50,926 nucleotides of DNA from Novosphingobium sp. AP12 (lineage in GTDB: Bacteria > Pseudomonadota > Alphaproteobacteria > Sphingomonadales > Sphingomonadaceae). Below are positions 46,653-50,926 of this stretch, piece by piece; the first letter of the stretch is position 1, and every line of letters starts with the position of its first letter. A model generated the notes under the pieces. It worked only from the letters and a program-made list of their open reading frames with translations. It searched no databases and had not been told where the DNA came from. The stretch covers positions 1-50,926 of the forward strand of contig NZ_AKKE01000129.1 in NCBI RefSeq assembly GCF_000281975.1, given 5' to 3'. The translations under genes and the position numbers were made by a program.

Positions 46653-47448
46653 GGGATTCAAATCCTCGTGTCACGAAAATTGAATGCATCCGGTGATCCG
46701 GGCTGCACCTGCTGATGAACCTGCCCCCCTGGCAGGAATGGCTTGGACACGCCTCACCGCTTCGTGGACGAATGCAGTACGCGAAGACGCTTGGAATTCT
46801 GTTGTCTGGAGAAATATGCGGGCTGTGCCGGCCTGACCCAGCGTTGTGCCCCGGCTCAGCCTTGCCGCGCCGTTACCGCCCTCATATGAACTCCTCTTGG
46901 CTGTTGCCGCCTCTTGTTGAGCATCCCTAATCTCAACTGATTTAGTGGACAATAGACTTTGGCTATCAGGCGATAAAGCGAAACTCCTTCGCGACGAATG
47001 ACCATCGTCTGGGCGAAGGGGATTCCGGCATCGGCGATCGGGGCGGCCCGATGGACAACGGTCTTCGTCATGTGGGTCCGGCTTTCGCCGGAATGACGGA
47101 TAAAGGGGCGGGAGGCGCTCCCAAAGCGACTACCCGGCCATTGTGGCTCTGGCCTGCCGTTCCCTCGTCGAAACGGTTTCCCGGGAGTCCCCTCTGCCTG
47201 CGCCCGGTGCGAACCCGACGATTCAGGCGAAGCGACCGATCCTTGGAACACCCCCAGCCGGCCGGGCTGTACCTGCCGTTACCCGGCCATTCGCACGTGA
47301 TGACAGGACAAGACCGCCTAGCGCCTCCCGGCAAGGACGCCCGGCGCCGACCCGAAGTTCCTTCGATTCATCTCTCCCGGCGTTGGGCGCGCAATCGCCA
47401 GAGGGTATTTCGGTATGTCCGCGATCTTCCCCGTCGGGGAGGTTTCAC
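46653..47448. other. 796-bp gap without a convincing gene
   Basis: It holds the upstream region of the TonB receptor gene, and an AT-richer stretch at 46920-46985 that may carry its promoter. A hairpin CGTCAT..TCCGGC TTTC GCCGGA..ATGACG lies at about 47069-47099, of the type common in sphingomonad intergenic repeats. A very short frame with a good ribosome site is at 46856-46885. After bamD there is a small CTTCCCC/GGGGAGG hairpin (47428-47444). Open frames here are repeat-derived and lack ribosome sites. Confidence 0.6.
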
Positions 47449-48246
47449 TCAGGCGGCGACGTTTTCCGGAGCGTGGCGGTTCATCAGCTTGTACGCGCGG
47501 GCATACCATTCGCTGCCGGGATAGTTGCGCTCGAGCACGGCGGCGGCCTTCTGCGCCTCTTCCGGCACGCCCAGCGAGAGATAACCCTCGACCAGGCGGA
47601 ACAGCGCCTCGGGAGTGTGGCTGGTGGTCTGGAAGTTGTCGACCACGTTGCGGAAGCGCAGCGTCGCGGCGAGCCACTTGCCGCTGCTCTCGTAGGAGCG
47701 GCCGATGGTCATTTCCTTGCCGGCGAGGTGGTCGTTCACGAGGTCGATCTTGAGCTTGGCGTCGGACGCGTAGGGCGTGCCGGGGTAGCGACGCATCACG
47801 TCGGTCAGCGCCTGCTTCGCCTGCTCGGTGGTGCGCTGGTCGCGCGTCACGTCGCTGATCTGCTCGTAGTAGCAGATCGAGATCAGGTAGTACGCGTAAG
47901 GCGCGTCCTTGTTGCCCGGGTGGATCGACAGGAAGCGCTGCGCCGACTGGATTGCCTTGTTGTAATCGCGCGCGGCATAGTAGCTGAACGCGCTCATCAG
48001 CTGGGCCCGGCGGGCCCAGGGCGAATAGGGGTGCTGGCGCTCAACCTCGTCGAACAGCGCGGCGGCCTGCTTGGTGCGGCCCGTTTCCAGACGCTCCTGC
48101 GCGGCGGCATAAAGCGTGTCGACGTCGCGCGCGACATAGGCGGTGTCGCGATTCTTGCCCCCGCGACCCCCACAGCCGGCGGTCAGCACGATCGCGCCTG
48201 CGGCGGCGACAAGGAGGGCGGTCTTCAGGCGCGAGCGTTCGAACAT
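47449..48246 (-). CDS. bamD: outer membrane assembly lipoprotein BamD
   Basis: The protein has 265 aa from MFERSRLKTALLVAAAGAIVLTAGCGG (lipobox LTAGC, Cys25). The TPR-rich body is typical of BamD: DVDTLYAAAQERLETGRTKQAAALFDEVERQHPYSPWARRA, SAFSYYAARDYNKAIQSAQRF and YPGTPYASDAKLKIDLVNDHLAGKEM. It is the essential lipoprotein partner of BamA in outer-membrane protein insertion. The frame opens to 48282, but the added 12 residues precede the signal. In many sphingomonads bamD lies next to recN; here 3.7 kb separates them. Confidence 0.94.
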   Translation of the reverse strand: MFERSRLKTALLVAAAGAIVLTAGCGGRGGKNRDTAYVARDVDTLYAAAQERLETGRTKQAAALFDEVERQHPYSPWARRAQLMSAFSYYAARDYNKAIQSAQRFLSIHPGNKDAPYAYYLISICYYEQISDVTRDQRTTEQAKQALTDVMRRYPGTPYASDAKLKIDLVNDHLAGKEMTIGRSYESSGKWLAATLRFRNVVDNFQTTSHTPEALFRLVEGYLSLGVPEEAQKAAAVLERNYPGSEWYARAYKLMNRHAPENVAA

Positions 48247-48379
48247 GGGTGGGTCTATAGACAGCGCTTCGATGAACGCCAAGTGAAGTTGCGCCAGATT
48301 TCAGGGGCTATCCGCAGGCACCCTCATTTCCGACACTTCCGCGGTTCCATCAAGACACGCCGTGCCTTAGGGTCGATGA

Positions 48380-50149
48380 ATGGCAGGCAGCAGCGATCTC
48401 TATTCTCCCGTGATGTCCGACGCCCTGGTGATCCTGGGCGCGGCGGGCATCGTCATCCCGGTGTTCAACCGCTTCCGCATCACCCCCGTCATTGGCTTCA
48501 TCCTCGTCGGCCTGCTGGTGGGTCCGTTCGGCCTTGGCCGGCACGTCTTCGACCTGCCATGGCTGTCGTACCTCACCATTACCGATCCCGACGGGCTGGA
48601 GGTCTTCGCCGAGTTCGGGATCATCCTGCTGCTGTTCTCGATCGGGCTGGAGCTGTCGTTCGGGCGCCTGTGGCAGATGCGGCGCATGGTGTTCGGGCTG
48701 GGATCGCTGGAACTGCTGGTGATCGGCGGCTCGCTGACCTTCATCCTCGCCGCCATCGGGCAGAGCTTCGCCGGTGCCATGGCGCTGGGCCTGGCCCTCG
48801 CCCTGTCCTCGACCGCGCTGGTCCTCAAGATCACCGAGACGACCACCCCGGTCGGCCGCGCCGCGCTCGCCATGCTGCTGTTCGAGGATATCGCACTGGT
48901 GCCGATCATCTTCCTGCTCGGTGCGCTCGCCCCTCATGCGGGCAGCGACGGGGTGGGCGAATTGCTGCACACGCTGCTGTGGGGCACCGTCGCGATCGGC
49001 GGCCTGCTGATCCTCGGCCGCTACCTGCTGCCCCCCCTCTTCGCCCAGGCCGCCCGGACCAAAAGCCCCGAGCTGTTCCTCGCCGCCAGCCTGCTGGTGG
49101 TGATCCTCGCTTCGCTGGCGACGGCGGCGGCGGGCCTGTCGCCCATCGTCGGCGCGCTGGTCGCAGGCCTGCTCATCGCCGAGACCGAATACCACGCCGA
49201 GGTCGAGGAGATCATCGAGCCGTTCAAGGGCCTCGCGCTCGGCGTCTTCCTAATCACCATCGGCATGAGCATCGACCTTGCCGTGGTGTGGGAGAACCTC
49301 GGATCGATCCTGATCGCGACGGTGGTGGTGATCGTCCTCAAGGCCGTGGTGACCGGCCTCATGCTGCGCGTCATGGGCGCCCGGCGCGGCACCGCGACCG
49401 AGACCGGCATCCTCATGTCGAGCCCGTCCGAGACCACGCTGATCGTGCTGACGGCGGCCACCTCGGCGCAGCTGATCCAGCCGGGCACCGCGCAGTTCTG
49501 GCAGATCGTGACCGCGCTCGGCCTGACGATCACGCCGCTCCTCGCGCTCGGCGGCAAGATCATGGGCCGCCGGGTCGAGAGCGCCGACGTGCCGCATCAG
49601 CCGGCGGACGACGAGAGCAAGCCGCGCACCCTGATCGTCGGCTTCGGCCGCGTCGGCCACCTCGTCGCGGACATGCTGGCGCGTCACGGCCGCCCCTACC
49701 TCGCGGTCGACAGCAACACCGACCTCGTCGCCGACGGACGCCGGCGCGGCTACACCGTCGCCTTCGGGGACGCCGCGCGCGGCGACGCCCTGCTGCGCCT
49801 CGGCGCAGGCGAGGCCGCCGCGATCATCCTCACCATGGACGAGCCGGTCGCCGCCCAGCGCATCGTGCGCAAGCTGCGGCTGCAGTTCCCCGACCTCCCC
49901 ATCCTCGCCCGCGCCCGCGACGCCGACCACGCCGCCCAGCTCTACCGCGCAGGCGCCAGCTACGCGGTGCCCGAGACGCTCGAAAGCTCGCTCCAGCTCA
50001 GCGAGGCGGCGCTGGTGGAAACCGGCGTGGCGGTCGGCCCGGTGATCGCCTCCATCCACGAGAAGCGCGACGAATTCCGCGAGATGATCATGGAGCGCGG
50101 CGGACTGTCGGAAAAGCCGACGCTGAAGTCGGGGCAGCTGGCGGAGTGA
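48380..50149 (+). CDS. CPA2-family cation:proton antiporter with TrkA-N domain (Kef/YbaL-like)
   Basis: The protein has 589 aa. About 12 membrane spans (10-390) form an Na+/H+-exchanger fold, with FRITPVIGFILVGLLVGPFGLG, FGIILLLFSIGLELSFGRLW and LFEDIALVPIIFLLG. A cytosolic NAD-binding RCK domain starts TLIVGFGRVGHLVADMLARHG (about 415) and includes AVDSNTDLVADGRRRGYTVAFGDA. It likely exports K+ in exchange for protons under redox or electrophile stress. No KefF/KefG-type partner gene is adjacent. It is divergent from bamD. Confidence 0.88.
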   Translation: MAGSSDLYSPVMSDALVILGAAGIVIPVFNRFRITPVIGFILVGLLVGPFGLGRHVFDLPWLSYLTITDPDGLEVFAEFGIILLLFSIGLELSFGRLWQMRRMVFGLGSLELLVIGGSLTFILAAIGQSFAGAMALGLALALSSTALVLKITETTTPVGRAALAMLLFEDIALVPIIFLLGALAPHAGSDGVGELLHTLLWGTVAIGGLLILGRYLLPPLFAQAARTKSPELFLAASLLVVILASLATAAAGLSPIVGALVAGLLIAETEYHAEVEEIIEPFKGLALGVFLITIGMSIDLAVVWENLGSILIATVVVIVLKAVVTGLMLRVMGARRGTATETGILMSSPSETTLIVLTAATSAQLIQPGTAQFWQIVTALGLTITPLLALGGKIMGRRVESADVPHQPADDESKPRTLIVGFGRVGHLVADMLARHGRPYLAVDSNTDLVADGRRRGYTVAFGDAARGDALLRLGAGEAAAIILTMDEPVAAQRIVRKLRLQFPDLPILARARDADHAAQLYRAGASYAVPETLESSLQLSEAALVETGVAVGPVIASIHEKRDEFREMIMERGGLSEKPTLKSGQLAE

Positions 50150-50221
50150 CAGTGGTGAAAGGCTCTACATGGCAGCTAGCGCCCCGTTGCGGACATAGCT
50201 TGTCACGGGCATATCGCCTGA

Positions 50222-50863
50222 ATGCTGCCGCGTTTTCTCGATTGGTTTAGCCGAAAGGCAAAGTCGCGCACCGCGTTGGATGTGCTGGAAGCTGGTCGTG
50301 GTGCCGAGCCTGCGGATCGTGATCTATCGCGCGTCGTGCCGATCATACTGCCTCTGGAATTGCTGCGTGCGGCATGGCCCGGTCCAATCGTCCAGATTGG
50401 TGATCTTCCTTTCTGCGCGGCTTGGGCAACATGCGGCGAAATGAACAGCTTCTTCTACGTAACTGAGCGTGAGGCGCAGTTTTGGGGCGATGCCGGTATT
50501 GATTGGCGAGCAGAGGCACTCGAAAATCTCTCAAGAATGTCGGCGAACCGCCCGGCTTCTGGTGAGAAGCTAGACGATGACGGCGTACCGTTCTTGAAGG
50601 TCATGCTACACGACGATGCCATCGGCCCATCACGTCTCCTTCTCCCGCATTTGTTCGAAGATTCCCTCGGCGCGGACTATGAAGTGGCAATACCAGAGCA
50701 GACATGTGCCATCGCCTACCGGAGAGACTTGTCACCCAGTCAAGCAGCCGACGTGAACGCTATGATCAACGGATGCTATGAGCATGGCACCGAACCAATG
50801 AGCCCGGAAGGATTCGAAGCACGTCGCTTCTGGCAGTTTGCTGAAGGATCAACTTCTCGATGA
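50222..50863 (+). CDS. unrecognised protein, lower-GC gene
   Basis: The protein has 213 aa and is soluble. Visible features are VVPIILPLELLRAAWPGPIVQIGDLPF, MNSFFYVTEREAQFWGDAGIDWRAEALENLSRMS and FLKVMLHDDAIGPSRLLLPHLFEDSLGADYEVAIPEQTCAIAYR. This resembles DUF1444-like proteins that report or bind at the membrane periphery, but I cannot assign it firmly. Its codon use is visibly less GC-biased than that of its neighbours, suggesting later acquisition. No ribosome site of strength is seen before the ATG. About 60 bases follow to the window end without a feature. Confidence 0.6.
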   Translation: MLPRFLDWFSRKAKSRTALDVLEAGRGAEPADRDLSRVVPIILPLELLRAAWPGPIVQIGDLPFCAAWATCGEMNSFFYVTEREAQFWGDAGIDWRAEALENLSRMSANRPASGEKLDDDGVPFLKVMLHDDAIGPSRLLLPHLFEDSLGADYEVAIPEQTCAIAYRRDLSPSQAADVNAMINGCYEHGTEPMSPEGFEARRFWQFAEGSTSR

Positions 50864-50926
50864 GCGGCGGCAATCCTTCGAGTTGATCCGAAAGCGGCCT
50901 GTCTGCTTTCCATCTGTGGACGCCCC

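Noticed and set aside
46856..47251. 131-codon frame on the minus strand
   Set aside because: Includes hairpin-repeat sequence (RHSGESR) and shows no family signal; treated as noncoding.
47143..50250. Open frame of about 1035 codons on the plus strand
   Set aside because: Crosses bamD (antisense) and the antiporter gene in another frame; Arg/Pro-rich shadow.

Overview
The window is about 51 kb of GC-rich, densely coded chromosome. It looks like a sphingomonad (Sphingomonadales, most like Novosphingobium). The pointers are: a SciP/DUF1153 cell-cycle regulator with TTAAC half-sites upstream; LexA operators of the alphaproteobacterial GTTC-N7-GTTC type; the ligA-recN-bamD neighbourhood; TonB-dependent receptors; and short hairpin repeats of the CGTCCC type in intergenic DNA. 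I see no rRNA, tRNA, CRISPR array, transposase or phage gene. Family names come from motif recognition by eye. No database search was run.

Layout. 1-9.7 kb: korB (cut by the window edge) and korA, rppH, a TPR protein, rsmB, guaB, a secreted M28 peptidase, a YpfJ-type zinc peptidase and an exported protein of unknown function, closed by a strong terminator. 9.76-16.4 kb: a DNA-repair island. It holds a radical SAM protein and a DUF4130-UdgX fusion overlapping by 4 nt, headed by a LexA box, then Ku, a small MgtC-like membrane protein and LigD. 16.5-24.4 kb: a FecI-type sigma factor, its FecR anti-sigma factor and a TonB receptor with an STN domain, then a large autotransporter and a lipoprotein. 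24.5-27.0 kb (minus): a four-gene set of Dabb-PASTA, antibiotic-biosynthesis-monooxygenase fold, MDR reductase and NTF2-like proteins. 27.2-33.9 kb: an orphan histidine kinase, a lipoprotein, creD, blaR1-like and blaI genes with a palindromic operator, and hdeD. 34.0-38.6 kb: sdhCDA without sdhB, a subclass B3 metallo-beta-lactamase and prmA. 38.6-43.8 kb: a PilZ-like protein, sciP, ligA, a lipoprotein and recN, the last with a LexA box. 43.8-50.9 kb: a small membrane protein, a second TonB receptor, an almost empty 0.8-kb gap, bamD, a Kef-type antiporter and an unknown gene.

The strongest theme is DNA repair. Two transcription units (radical SAM-UdgX and recN) carry perfect GAAC-N7-GAAC operators set 0-2 nt before the start codon. 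NHEJ genes and the replicative ligase LigA are also present. The radical SAM-DUF4130-UdgX pair is the best candidate for an under-described system: it is a conserved pairing of unknown joint chemistry, and here it appears to be SOS-controlled. The second theme is envelope stress and beta-lactam response: BlaI/BlaR1-like, CreD and a B3 enzyme. The BlaR1-like protein lacks the usual penicillin sensor, and no BlaI operator is visible at the beta-lactamase.
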